Notes: generated by a model from the sequence alone, not told the origin. A DNA stretch of 64,000 nucleotides from Victivallis lenta (GCF_009695545.1 NZ_VUNS01000006.1:124001-188000), one strand, 5' to 3'; counted from the stretch's first letter, positions 34,780-44,166 are shown. Numbers and translations: made by a program.

Positions 34780-36075
34780 ATGCTCTGGTCGAGATACAAC
34801 CATCTGTTCCGGTCGGAAGGGCGCGGGTGGCTGCTCTACAATGCGTTGTCCAATTCGTTTCTGGCGCTGCCTGAGCCGTTCGGCGAAAAGTTCGCGGAAT
34901 TGCGCGCCGGGGATGAGTTCCGGTGCGATGATCCCGGCGTCACGCTGCAGTTGATCGCCGCCAAGGCGGTGGTCGATTCCGGCGAGGACGACCGGCTGCG
35001 CGACGTATTGCGCATGAAGCGGCGGCTGGCGGATCTGAGCGAACGCATGCTGCTGCTGACGGTTGCGCCGACGCGGAGCTGCAACTTTGCGTGTCCGTAC
35101 TGCTTCGAGGCCAACCGGGCCGGAATCGACATGAGCCGCGAGACGGAGGAGCAGCTGGTCCGGTTTGCGGAGCGGTTTCAGCCGGGGCAGTTGTTCGGCG
35201 TGACCTGGTTCGGCGGCGAGCCGCTGTTGCGTTTCGCGCAGCTCCGGCGGCTCTCCGAACGGTTTCTGGCGCTGGATTTCCGCCGTTACAGCGCTTCGCT
35301 GATCACCAACGGCTACCTGCTGGATGCGGACAAGGCGGCGCTGCTCGACGAACTCGCAATCCGGGAGGTGCAGATCACGCTCGACGGCCCCGAGGAGGTG
35401 CACGACCGGCGGCGCACACTGGTCTCCGGCGGCGGGACATTCCGGCGGATTCTGGAAAATATCGACGCGCTGTTCGCCTCCGGATGGACCGGGCGGCTGC
35501 TGCTGCGGGTCAATGTCGACCGGACCAATGCGGAGGAGTACCACCGCATCTGCGAATTTCTGTACGGGCGCTATTCCGATCACGCGAAGCGGCTGCATGT
35601 CTACCCCGGCATCGTTCATGCGATGGGCAGGGAGAATCCGGATACCGCGTGTCTCTTCGATGTCGACGAGGCGGCGGATTTCCAGATCGAACAGTTCCGC
35701 CGGCACGGAGTGCGGAATCACCCGTTCTACCCCGGCCGCAAGCTTTTCAACTGCATCGCCGCGCGGCGGAACGGCTACGTGGTCGGTCCCGAGGGCGAAC
35801 TTTACAAGTGCTGGAACGATATCGGCATCGCGGAGCGGATCGTCGGCCATATCGACCCGGAGAAGCCGTGGAACAATGCGCTGCTCGCGGAGTGGCTTGA
35901 GGGGCAGTGTGCGCTGAACGATCCGGAGTGCCTCTCCTGCGGGCTGATGCCGGTGTGCGACGGCGGCTGCCCCGCGCTGCGGCGGGAGAAGGCCCCGCAT
36001 TGTTCGCGTTACCGGAACCGGCTGCCTGAATTGCTGGAGGCCCACTATGATGCGACCCGGAGCGGCGACGATTGA
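34780..36075 (+). CDS. Radical SAM/SPASM peptide maturase
   Basis: A 431-residue enzyme with radical SAM motif CNFACPYC (C101, C105, C108) and a C-terminal SPASM domain: NCIAARRNGYVVGPEGELYKC, then CLSCGLMPVCDGGC (CX2CX5CX3C) and a final Cys in APHC. SPASM enzymes make thioether (sactionine, ranthionine) or C-C crosslinks in peptides. The N-terminal YNHLFR...LLYNALSNSFLAL segment recurs in RiPP maturases. Sitting directly after three Cys-rich precursors, it is the best candidate for crosslinking their cysteines; which residues are joined is unknown. Confidence 0.88.
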   Translation: MLWSRYNHLFRSEGRGWLLYNALSNSFLALPEPFGEKFAELRAGDEFRCDDPGVTLQLIAAKAVVDSGEDDRLRDVLRMKRRLADLSERMLLLTVAPTRSCNFACPYCFEANRAGIDMSRETEEQLVRFAERFQPGQLFGVTWFGGEPLLRFAQLRRLSERFLALDFRRYSASLITNGYLLDADKAALLDELAIREVQITLDGPEEVHDRRRTLVSGGGTFRRILENIDALFASGWTGRLLLRVNVDRTNAEEYHRICEFLYGRYSDHAKRLHVYPGIVHAMGRENPDTACLFDVDEAADFQIEQFRRHGVRNHPFYPGRKLFNCIAARRNGYVVGPEGELYKCWNDIGIAERIVGHIDPEKPWNNALLAEWLEGQCALNDPECLSCGLMPVCDGGCPALRREKAPHCSRYRNRLPELLEAHYDATRSGDD

Positions 36076-37099
36076 GATCGAGCCGGTTCACCTGTTCAAC
36101 CTGAAGGATTACCGGCTGTTGTTCACGGCGCGCCAGCAGGCGTTTTTCGGGGATTCGGCGCCGGGCGGCGGGCATCTGCTGTTCGGCGCGCGCTGCTGCG
36201 GCGAACCGGCGGGCGTGGTGTGGGGCGGGCCGGACCGGAATCCGGGCGGGTTGTTCTTATTCCATTTGTATGTGCCGGAGCGCTTCCGGCGGCGCGGCAT
36301 CGGGCGGCAGCTGCTGGAAACGGTGTGCGCCGCCGCATCGGAGGCGGGATTCCGCGAGGTGTATGTGCGGTTTCGCCGCCGGAACCGTGCGGAAAACGCG
36401 TTGTGGAATTTTCTGGAAAGGGTCCCCGGGCCGTGTGTCCGGCTGGAGACGGCGTTCCGGCTGGAGCTGCCTGCCGGAGCGGAACGCGAACTGCGGGTGC
36501 GTTCCCGTTCCGGGCGGTGGCGGCTGCTGCCGCTGGAAGCGGCGCTGGATGCGCTGGGGGAGACGGAGCGCGCGGCGATGGCGGAGCGGGAGCGGCGTTT
36601 CCGTGAAGGGCTGGAGCGGCTTCCGCTGACGGATCCGGCGGCGTGGCGGAGATTTCTGCGTGACGGGGTTTTTCTCGCTCCCTTCGGGGAGCATTCGGAG
36701 TTGCCGCAGTTCGGGCGGGCCTGCGTGGAACGCGACTCCGGGCGGCTGGCCGGATGGCTTTCCGGCGAGGTGGCCGGCGGCGGACTGCATGTGCGGCGCG
36801 CTTTTGTGGAGCCGGAGTTTCGCGGCGGCGAGGTGATGGCGCTGCTGGCGGAGGAAGTCTACCAATGGATGCGGCAAACCGGCGGCCCGGTCCGCTGGGA
36901 GGTGAAGTATTGGAACCGGGTGTTTCAGCGGGGCTGCCTGCGGTACGCCGGGCGTTTGAAGATCAGTGAATCGGTCGAAGACTGCGTGAAAATAATACCG
37001 GTAACAGATGGAGGCGGTGAAAATGAACAAAATCGAAGAGAATCTGGCGAAGTGGAAGGAGATCGAGGCGAAGGTGATTGCACGGGCGCTGACCGATGA
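36047..37099 (+). CDS. Double GNAT-domain protein, candidate peptide acyltransferase
   Basis: A 350-residue protein with two GNAT-like halves. The N-terminal one is clear: LFLFHLYVPERFRRRGIGRQLLETVCAAA holds the acyl-CoA pyrophosphate loop (RRRGIG). The second (LHVRRAFVEPEFRGGEVMALLAEEVYQW) is weaker. GNAT-like maturases acylate Lys or Orn in NHLP-leader lipopeptides (selidamides), so this may acylate the Lys present in all four cores here. It overlaps the SPASM gene by 29 bases and the fourth precursor by 77 bases; its last 25 or so residues are therefore read over that gene. Confidence 0.75.
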   Translation: MMRPGAATIEIEPVHLFNLKDYRLLFTARQQAFFGDSAPGGGHLLFGARCCGEPAGVVWGGPDRNPGGLFLFHLYVPERFRRRGIGRQLLETVCAAASEAGFREVYVRFRRRNRAENALWNFLERVPGPCVRLETAFRLELPAGAERELRVRSRSGRWRLLPLEAALDALGETERAAMAERERRFREGLERLPLTDPAAWRRFLRDGVFLAPFGEHSELPQFGRACVERDSGRLAGWLSGEVAGGGLHVRRAFVEPEFRGGEVMALLAEEVYQWMRQTGGPVRWEVKYWNRVFQRGCLRYAGRLKISESVEDCVKIIPVTDGGGENEQNRRESGEVEGDRGEGDCTGADR

Positions 37100-37364
37100 G
37101 GCGTTCCGCACCCGCCTGGAGCAGGACCCCCGCGAAACGATCGAAACCGAGTTTCAGTGCAAAGTCAGCGGCGACGTGACTTTCAGAGTGCGTGAGGAGG
37201 AGAATCCCGGCGAAATGACCATTCTGCTGCCGAAGCTCCCGAAAAAGGAGATGGGCGAGCAGTTGACCGACCGCGAAATCGACGACATCGTGGCGGCGGG
37301 GAACATCGGCATCGCGGTCGGCATCGTGACCACCGACATCGTGCTGGTCAAGGGGATCGCCTGA
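37023..37364 (+). CDS. NHLP/proteusin precursor 4, cysteine-free hydrophobic core
   Basis: A 113-residue precursor with a divergent NHLP leader (AFRTRLEQDPRETIETEF, VTFRVREEENPGEMTILLPKLPKKE, REIDDIVAAG). The predicted core NIGIAVGIVTTDIVLVKGIA has no Cys; it is rich in beta-branched and small residues like polytheonamide-type proteusins and has one Lys. GGAGGCGG precedes ATG 37023. It lies directly before the epimerase gene, its likely enzyme. The leader Cys in FQCK is outside the core. Confidence 0.85.
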   Translation: MNKIEENLAKWKEIEAKVIARALTDEAFRTRLEQDPRETIETEFQCKVSGDVTFRVREEENPGEMTILLPKLPKKEMGEQLTDREIDDIVAAGNIGIAVGIVTTDIVLVKGIA

Positions 37365-37383
37365 CCGTCGAAGGAGGGCCGGA

Positions 37384-38751
37384 TTGAATTTTGCCGATTA
37401 CAAGCGGTTTCTGGAATGGTATATGGGGGACGACGAATTCCGGGAACGGTTCGACTGCGCCCCGGCGGCCGCGCTGCGCGAGGCGGCCCTGAGTCCGGAA
37501 ACCTCCGTGGAGTTCCTGCAGGCGATCGCGGCGGGCTGCCGCAGTTACAATTTCCGTCCGGTTATGGAGCGTTTTCCCGCCGAGCTGGCGGAACTGCGGG
37601 GCTTCGCGGCGGCGCTGGAGGAGGCCAACCCGTTCACGGTGCGCTGCCGGAACGCCTGCGGCGGCAATGCGCGCTTCGAGGAGTGGCGGGAGCGCCGGCG
37701 CCGGGCGAACCGGGCGGTGCTTCAGCCGCTCTATTTCGACCGCTCTTTCAATATCGCGGTCGCGTATGAATTGGGAGTGGGGTGCTCCGGACAGTGCGGC
37801 TTCTGCTGCTTCGACGCGCCGCCGCTGCAGGAGAATTTCCGGTACACGCCGGAGAACCGGGAGCTGTGGCGCGGTGTGCTGGCGCTCTTTTGCGAACTGC
37901 TCGGCGACCGGGCGGGGGCGGCGGCGCTCTACTGGGCGACCGATCCGTTCGACAACCCGGATCTGGAGAAGTTCTACCGGGATTTTTACGAATTGAACCA
38001 AGTCTGGCCGCCGATCACCACGCGCTGGCCGCTGCGCGACCCGGAGCGGACCCGCCGTTTTGCCGGAGAGGGGCGCGAACACGGCCAGCCCGGCTGCCGC
38101 TTTTCGATGACGGAGCGCGGGGAGTTGCGGCGCTTTTTCCGGGCGTTTTCGGCGGAGGAGGCGATGGACTGGAGCCTCGTGCTGAACAACCCGGAATCGC
38201 TGAACCGCTATTCGGCCAGCGGCCGGGCGCGGCAGGCGGAGCCGGAGATGCCGGGAAGGTGTCAGGAGGACACCACCAGCTGCTGTCTCTCCGGCTTTCT
38301 GGTGAATTTGTGTCGCCGGAGCATCCGGCTGGTGTCGCCTTGCGTGCCGGATGAGGCGAATCCGTACGGCTTTCACCTGTGGAGCGAGGCGTCGTTCCGC
38401 GACGCGGCGGAGCTGGAACGGGTTCTCGGCGGAATGCAGGAACGTTTTTTCCCGGAAGGGCCGGAGGCGCTGCCGTTCCTGCGGCTGCCGCCCGTCTGGA
38501 ATCTGGAGATTTCCGGGGGGCGCGCTGAACTCACTTCCCGCTATCTGGTGCGGCGCTTCGCGGTGTCGCCGCAGGAGGCTGCGCTGCTGGAACGCCTGAA
38601 AACCGGTATCTCCCGGCGGGAGTTCGACCGGGAGTTCGGCGGGGAGCTGGCGTTTCTCGGGAAAACGCATGGATTGTTGGAAACGCTGTGGAAATCCGGC
38701 ATGCTGTCGGAGGAGGAAGAGAATTGGACCGGTTCGATATCACGTTGGTGA
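37384..38751 (+). CDS. PoyD-like radical SAM peptide epimerase
   Basis: A 455-residue radical SAM protein with CSGQCGFC (C134, C138, C141). The following region (FDAPPLQENFRYTPENRELW and ALYWATDPFDNPDLEKFY) matches PoyD/OspD-type RiPP epimerases, which turn L- into D-residues. The N terminus (FLEWYMGDDEFRERFDCAPAAALREA) itself resembles an NHLP/Nif11-like leader segment. A Cys-rich stretch (RCQEDTTSCC) lies further on, where epimerases keep an H-donor Cys. The start is TTG 37384 behind GGAGGG. It follows precursor 4 by 19 bases. Confidence 0.88.
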   Translation: MNFADYKRFLEWYMGDDEFRERFDCAPAAALREAALSPETSVEFLQAIAAGCRSYNFRPVMERFPAELAELRGFAAALEEANPFTVRCRNACGGNARFEEWRERRRRANRAVLQPLYFDRSFNIAVAYELGVGCSGQCGFCCFDAPPLQENFRYTPENRELWRGVLALFCELLGDRAGAAALYWATDPFDNPDLEKFYRDFYELNQVWPPITTRWPLRDPERTRRFAGEGREHGQPGCRFSMTERGELRRFFRAFSAEEAMDWSLVLNNPESLNRYSASGRARQAEPEMPGRCQEDTTSCCLSGFLVNLCRRSIRLVSPCVPDEANPYGFHLWSEASFRDAAELERVLGGMQERFFPEGPEALPFLRLPPVWNLEISGGRAELTSRYLVRRFAVSPQEAALLERLKTGISRREFDREFGGELAFLGKTHGLLETLWKSGMLSEEEENWTGSISRW

Positions 38752-40655
38752 ATATGCCTTTCGCAATGCCGCTGATCGCGCCGCTGGGCGTCGGCGTGCT
38801 GTGCGGGGCGCTGCGCAGGGCCGGCTGCCGCGTCCGCTGCCGGTTTGCGAATGTCGACCTGGCGGAGCGTGTGCCGGAGGAGCTTTATGACTACCCCGCC
38901 TCGAACGGCTTGAATGTGGATGTGATGCTGGCGGACTGGCTGTTCGCGGAGCCGTTGTTCGGGCCGGACCCGGAGCGCGACCGCCGTTTCCTTGAAATCC
39001 TGCAGGATGAGTGCGGCCACGACCGGGTGGTCTGGAACGGCCGCTACCGCTCGTCCGGCGACCTGCTGCGCGACGTTCCGCTGCTGAAGCGCGAGGCGGC
39101 CCGCTGCGTGGAAAAGACCGCCGCCGCGCTGGCGGACGGCTCCACCCGGATCGTCGGCTGTTCGAGCACCTTCTTCCAGCGGCTCGCTTCGCTGGCGCTG
39201 CTGAAGCGGGTCAGGGAGCTGAATCCGGAAGTGGTGACCTTTCTGGGCGGTTCCGACTGCGAAGGAGAGGCGGGGATGGAGGCGGTGCGCAGTTTCCCGT
39301 TCGTCGATTATGTGTTCTGCGGCGAGGGCGACCTGACCGTGCCGGAGATGACCCGCCGGGTGGTGCGGAACGAGCGTTCGGCGGAGCTTCCCTTCGGCGT
39401 GTTCGACCGGGCCAAGGCGGAGCGGGGCGTGCCGGAGGTCGCCTGCGTGCCGGGCGATGCGATCGCCGAACCCGATTCGAGCGACTACTACGAACGGATC
39501 AAAGGGAGCCGCCTGCACCGGGCCGCCGTGCGGAAGTATTTTCTGGAAAGTTCGCGCGGCTGCTGGAAAGGGCAGAAGCAGCATTGCAGTTTCTGCGGCC
39601 TCAACGGGGAGCGGGTCGCCTACCGGCGCAAAGATCCCGGACAGGTGCTGGCCGAACTGCGCCGCGGCTACCGGGAGTTCGGCTGCCGCATCTTCCTGAC
39701 CGCCGATACGGTGCTTGACCTGAATACGATGCGCGACACGCTGCGCATCTTCGGGGAGGAGGCTCCCGACGCTGTCATCAGTTATGAGACGGTTTCGACG
39801 CTGACCGAGGAGCAGGTGCGGTTTCTGGCCGACTGCGGCGTGATGGTGATCCAGAGCGGGATTGAAACGCTGCACCCGAAGCATATCCGGCTGCTGAACA
39901 AGGGCAACGGCACGTTGTCGAGCATCGCGCTGCTGAAATTCGCGCTGGAGAATCGTATCCAGGTGCTGTGGAACATGCTCAGCGGCATTCCCGGCGACTC
40001 GCCGGAGGAGTATCGCTGGGTGATGGAGCTGATTCCGAAGCTTGCCCACCTGCCGGGTCCGAACTGGGGCGCGATCCGCTTCGACAAGTTCAGCCTGTAC
40101 TGGAAGGAGCCGGAGCGGTTCGGCCTGAAGCTGGCTCCGATGAAAGGCTACCGCGTGCTGATGCCGGAAGATTCGGTCCGCCTAGAACGGTGGGCGCTCT
40201 TCTATGACAATCTGAATCCTGCCGCCCGCACCGGCCAGCAGGAGATCGCCGAGGTGCGCAAGGCGGTCGATGCGTGGTACCGGGATTCCCACCCCGCGAA
40301 GCATCATCTGGAATTCACCGCTCCCGACCGGCTCCGCGACACCCGCCCCGGCGCACTGGCGGCGGAGTACCGGCTTTCCCCCGATGAACAGGCGGTGCTC
40401 CGGGCGGCGCGCTCCCCGGCCGACCGGGCCGCAGTGGAGGCGTTGCCCGGAAATCCGGTGCGGGCGATTGAAAATATGAAGGAACACGGCTATCTTATCG
40501 AAGTGGAAAACCGGCTGCTGGCGCTGCCGCTGATTCCTCCGGGCGCGGAGCGGATCGAAAAAAGCAGAATGCGCTACCGCAGCCTTTTCCGCGGGCAGAC
40601 GCTCCCCGCCGCGACGGTGTGGGAGGAGGGCGCTTTCATACAGGTCGGCCGCTGA
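38724..40655 (+). CDS. Cobalamin-binding radical SAM RiPP maturase (PoyB/C-like)
   Basis: A 643-residue protein with an N-terminal B12-binding-like region (about residues 1-200, LVNMPFAMPLIAPLGVGVL... LGGSDCEGEAG) and a radical SAM motif of the RiPP type, CWKGQKQHCSFCGLNG (C280, C288, C291; CX7CX2C rather than CX3CX2C). Relatives C-methylate unactivated carbons, as in polytheonamide. The start is inferred as TTG 38724 with GGAGGA six bases upstream, overlapping the epimerase end by 28 bases; a more upstream ATG at 38688 is possible. Likely substrate: precursor 4. Confidence 0.88.
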   Translation: MDRFDITLVNMPFAMPLIAPLGVGVLCGALRRAGCRVRCRFANVDLAERVPEELYDYPASNGLNVDVMLADWLFAEPLFGPDPERDRRFLEILQDECGHDRVVWNGRYRSSGDLLRDVPLLKREAARCVEKTAAALADGSTRIVGCSSTFFQRLASLALLKRVRELNPEVVTFLGGSDCEGEAGMEAVRSFPFVDYVFCGEGDLTVPEMTRRVVRNERSAELPFGVFDRAKAERGVPEVACVPGDAIAEPDSSDYYERIKGSRLHRAAVRKYFLESSRGCWKGQKQHCSFCGLNGERVAYRRKDPGQVLAELRRGYREFGCRIFLTADTVLDLNTMRDTLRIFGEEAPDAVISYETVSTLTEEQVRFLADCGVMVIQSGIETLHPKHIRLLNKGNGTLSSIALLKFALENRIQVLWNMLSGIPGDSPEEYRWVMELIPKLAHLPGPNWGAIRFDKFSLYWKEPERFGLKLAPMKGYRVLMPEDSVRLERWALFYDNLNPAARTGQQEIAEVRKAVDAWYRDSHPAKHHLEFTAPDRLRDTRPGALAAEYRLSPDEQAVLRAARSPADRAAVEALPGNPVRAIENMKEHGYLIEVENRLLALPLIPPGAERIEKSRMRYRSLFRGQTLPAATVWEEGAFIQVGR

Positions 40656-40667
40656 ACAGGGTGATGG

Positions 40668-41993
40668 ATGAACAGGAATCTTTTCCGCAAAAATGCGATG
40701 CTCAAGGCCGCTTCGCCGTTTGAGCTGAACCGGCTGGTTTCCATTTTCAACGGGCGCGAGGCGCTGGCGCTGCTGGCGCTGGGCGTGACGGTGATCGCGG
40801 CGCTGGCATGGGGGATTTTCGGGGTGATCTACGAACGGGTCAGCGGGAACGGAATCGTGATGCTGCAGAGCCAGTTCGACACGATCCAGGCCCCCGCCGG
40901 AGGAGTGCTGATCTCCTTCGACCTCGAAACCGGCGACTTTGTCAGGCGCGGTCAGATGGTCGGGCGGCTTTTCTCGTTTTCAGATCTCGAAAACCTGCGC
41001 GAAAGCTATCAGAAGCTGAAAATGCTTCAGGGCAATCTGGAGGAGGTCCGCCGGTACACCGACCGGCTGAAAAAGGGCAAGCAGAGCCATTTTCAGAAAA
41101 GTTCCGAAGTGCTGGATGAGACGATCGGCCGCCTGAATGAGGAGCTGGAGTGGCTGAGCCGCTACGTGGACAAGGGCAGGGACCTCTCCGAGCGCGGCAC
41201 GATCTCGCAGCAGCAGTGGCACGAGGAGCAGGAAAAATACCATGCCAAGCTCAAGAACCGCGCCGACTACCTGCTCAAGAAACTCGAGGAGGAAAATTCG
41301 CTCTCCGAAGCTGATTTCACGCTCGCCAAGGAGATCATGTCCGTGGAGGTCGAGGTAAACTCCGCGCTTTTCGAGGTCGCGCTGCTGCGCAACAAGCTCG
41401 AATACAACACCCGGATCGTCAGCACCCATTCCGGCACCGTGACCAGCGTGAACTACACTCCGGGGTCGATCGTGGCCGCCGAAGCCAACCTCGCCAGCCT
41501 GATCGACCTCGACGACCAGACCGACGAGACGTGGGAGCTGTATGCATATTTCTCCGTTGCCGACAGCAAGAAGATCCGGCCCGGGATGAGCGCGATCGTG
41601 ACCCCGTCGTCGGTGAAGGCCGAGCGCGACGGTTCCATCCGCGGCACGGTCACCCATGTCGGGACCTATATTCTGCCGGTCGAATCGATCGACCGCACCT
41701 TCCGCAATGCCGCATTCGCGCAATATCTGCTCAGGCAGTGTGCGAATATGCCGGTCGAAGTGCGCATTCTGCTGTCGCGGGACCGGAACTCCCCGAACGG
41801 TTTCCGCTGGACTTCCGGCTCCGGTCCGGATATCGAGGTCAGCGCCGGGACTCTCTGCGCGGCCAGCGTGGTCGTGGACAGGGAGCCGCCGCTGGAACTG
41901 GTCTTTTCCGGATTGCGCAGATTCATGTTCGGCCAGGGCGTAATGGAGGAGTTCCAGTTGAAAAACGCCCGGACCGGCTCCGGAGGCGAGTGA
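40668..41993 (+). CDS. NHLM-type HlyD secretion adaptor
   Basis: A 441-residue membrane-fusion protein. One N-terminal membrane helix (LALLALGVTVIAALAWGIFGVIY, about 30-58), a biotinyl-lipoyl-like half motif (IQAPAGGVLISFDLETGDFVRRGQMVG), a long coiled coil (about 105-220) and the second half (TRIVSTHSGTVTSVNYTPGSIV) are visible. It matches adaptors of nitrile-hydratase-leader microcin (NHLM) exporters and should link the two ABC proteins downstream to the cell envelope. Confidence 0.88.
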   Translation: MNRNLFRKNAMLKAASPFELNRLVSIFNGREALALLALGVTVIAALAWGIFGVIYERVSGNGIVMLQSQFDTIQAPAGGVLISFDLETGDFVRRGQMVGRLFSFSDLENLRESYQKLKMLQGNLEEVRRYTDRLKKGKQSHFQKSSEVLDETIGRLNEELEWLSRYVDKGRDLSERGTISQQQWHEEQEKYHAKLKNRADYLLKKLEEENSLSEADFTLAKEIMSVEVEVNSALFEVALLRNKLEYNTRIVSTHSGTVTSVNYTPGSIVAAEANLASLIDLDDQTDETWELYAYFSVADSKKIRPGMSAIVTPSSVKAERDGSIRGTVTHVGTYILPVESIDRTFRNAAFAQYLLRQCANMPVEVRILLSRDRNSPNGFRWTSGSGPDIEVSAGTLCAASVVVDREPPLELVFSGLRRFMFGQGVMEEFQLKNARTGSGGE

Positions 41994-41996
41994 CCC

Positions 41997-44159
41997 ATGA
42001 CGCTGCGGAAAAGACGGGTCGAATGCCCGATGGTGCTCCAGATGGAGGCGGCTGAATGCGGCGCCGCCGCGCTGGCGATGGTGATGTCGTATTACGGCGC
42101 GGTCGTGCCGCTGGAGCGGCTGCGCGACGAGTGCGGCGTCTCCCGCGACGGCAGCAAGGCTTCGAGCCTGCTCAAAGTGGCGCGCAACTACCATTTCAGG
42201 GCGCAGGGATACCGCGAAGAGGAGCTTGACGGGCTGGAACGCCATGCGCTGCCGCTGATCCTCTTCTGGAACTTCAATCATTTCGTGGTCTATACCGGGC
42301 GCTGTGGGCGGAAGTTCTGCATCAACGATCCCGCCCTCGGACCGCGGCTGGTGGATGCGAAAGAGATGGACGAGTCGTTCAGCGGCGTGCTGCTGGAGAT
42401 CGTCCCCGGCGAAGGTTTCGGGCGGTTCGGGCGCGAACCGTCGCTCGCCGGCTCGCTGTGGCGGCGGCTGGAAGGGTGCCGCGGCACCTTTCTTCTGCTG
42501 CTGCTGACCGGGCTGCTGCTGGTGCCGGGCAATCTGCTCACTCCGAACCTGTCGAAGATTTTCATCGACAACTTCATGATGGACCGTTTCTACAACTGGG
42601 GGACGCCGCTGATCACGCTGGCGCTGCTGACGCTGCTGGTCACGCTCTTTCTGACCTGGATTCAGTGCAACGGCCTGGTGCGGCTGAATCTGAAGGTGGC
42701 CCTGACGGGATCGGCTTCGTTTCTGTTCCGGGTGCTGCACCTGCCGGTGAGCTTTTTTGCCGGCCGCCAGAGCGGCGAACTGGCGACCCGCGTGCAGCTG
42801 AACGACCGGGTCGCGGCATTTCTCTCGGAACAGCTCGCCGCGAATCTTCTCAGTTTGATCACGCTCTTTTTCTATGCGGTCGTGATGTTCTGCTACGACG
42901 CGGTGCTCGGCACGCTGGCGGCGGTGATGGGCGCGGCGGTGCTGCTTCTGCTCCAACGGAAGCTCAAATCACGCAAGCTGCTCGGGCAGAGCATCCAGCT
43001 GGATACCGGCATGCTCTACGGCACCAGCGCCACCGGCGTGATGCTGATCGAGACGCTGAAGGCGTCGGGCGGTGAAAACGACTTCTTTTCCGGCTGGAGC
43101 GGATTTCAGGCCCGGAGCCTGCTCGGGCGGCAGAAACTGGAGGCCTCCACCGTGCTGCTCGGCACCTTCCCGAACAGCGTGCAGAAGGTCACTGTGGCGC
43201 TGGTCACCGGTCTGGGGGCGCTGCGGATTCTGGCCGGCAGCATGACCGGCGGCGCGTATCTGGTCTTTCAGCTGATTCTCGGTTACTTCTTCGTTCCGCT
43301 CGAACAGCTGGTCAACCTCGGCAATTCGCTGCAGGAGATCGATGCCGGGCTGAAGCGGCTCGACGATGTGATGACCTGCCGCGAGGACCCGTATTCGTTC
43401 GAAGAGGGGCCGCGCCATGCCGGCGAGCCGGTGCCGAAACTGGAGGGACGGCTGGAGCTGCGCGACGTTGCGTTCGGCTACAATCCGACCGCCGAGCCGG
43501 TGCTGCGCAACTTCAGCCTGACGGTGAAGCCGGGGGAACGGGTTGCGATCGTCGGTCCGTCCGGTTCGGGCAAATCCACGGTGGCGAAACTGATCGCGGG
43601 GCTGTATCGGCCGTGGCAGGGAGAGATCCGGTTCGACGGTGAACCGCGCGAATATTATTCGCACACGGAGCTTTTCAATTCCTTTGCGATGGTCGACCAG
43701 GATATCTTCCTGTTTCGCGGCACCATCTGCGACAATCTGACCATGTTCGACCGTTCCATCCCGATCGCGGATGTCGAGCGGGCCGCGCGCGACGCATGCA
43801 TCCACGACCAGATCGCGGCGCGCAGTTTCGGCTATTTTTCGGAAGTTGGCGAGGGCGGCGGCAATTTCAGCGGCGGCGAACGCCAGCGGCTCGAAATCGC
43901 ACGGGCGCTGGTGTCGAATCCCTCCCTGCTGCTGCTGGACGAGGCGACCAGCGCGCTTGATCCGGAGACGGAGTTGCGGATCGACCGCAATTTACGCCGC
44001 CGCGGCTGCAGCTGCGTGATTATCGCGCACCGCCTCAGCACGATCCGGGATGCCGACCGGATCGTGGTGCTCGAACGCGGAGAGGTCGTGGAGACCGGAA
44101 CCCATGAAGAACTGCTGGCGAAGGGCGGCTTCTACGCCCGGCTGCTTGCGAACATATGA
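41997..44159 (+). CDS. NHLM ABC exporter with N-terminal C39 peptidase
   Basis: A 720-residue peptidase-containing ABC transporter. The C39 domain has QMEAAECGAAALAMV (catalytic Cys 21), LFWNFNHFVVY (His) and INDPA (Asp). Six membrane helices follow, then the ATPase with Walker A GPSGSGKST, signature FSGGERQR and Walker B LLLLDEAT. It should cleave leaders after GG/AG and export the cores. It starts three bases after the HlyD gene. Confidence 0.92.
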   Translation: MTLRKRRVECPMVLQMEAAECGAAALAMVMSYYGAVVPLERLRDECGVSRDGSKASSLLKVARNYHFRAQGYREEELDGLERHALPLILFWNFNHFVVYTGRCGRKFCINDPALGPRLVDAKEMDESFSGVLLEIVPGEGFGRFGREPSLAGSLWRRLEGCRGTFLLLLLTGLLLVPGNLLTPNLSKIFIDNFMMDRFYNWGTPLITLALLTLLVTLFLTWIQCNGLVRLNLKVALTGSASFLFRVLHLPVSFFAGRQSGELATRVQLNDRVAAFLSEQLAANLLSLITLFFYAVVMFCYDAVLGTLAAVMGAAVLLLLQRKLKSRKLLGQSIQLDTGMLYGTSATGVMLIETLKASGGENDFFSGWSGFQARSLLGRQKLEASTVLLGTFPNSVQKVTVALVTGLGALRILAGSMTGGAYLVFQLILGYFFVPLEQLVNLGNSLQEIDAGLKRLDDVMTCREDPYSFEEGPRHAGEPVPKLEGRLELRDVAFGYNPTAEPVLRNFSLTVKPGERVAIVGPSGSGKSTVAKLIAGLYRPWQGEIRFDGEPREYYSHTELFNSFAMVDQDIFLFRGTICDNLTMFDRSIPIADVERAARDACIHDQIAARSFGYFSEVGEGGGNFSGGERQRLEIARALVSNPSLLLLDEATSALDPETELRIDRNLRRRGCSCVIIAHRLSTIRDADRIVVLERGEVVETGTHEELLAKGGFYARLLANI

Positions 44160-44166
44160 AGAAACC

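Noticed and set aside
33772-37364. Lanthipeptide or lasso-peptide assignment for the precursors
   Set aside because: No LanM/LanB/LanC, cyclodehydratase, or lasso cyclase gene is present; the leaders are NHLP-type and the maturases are radical SAM proteins.
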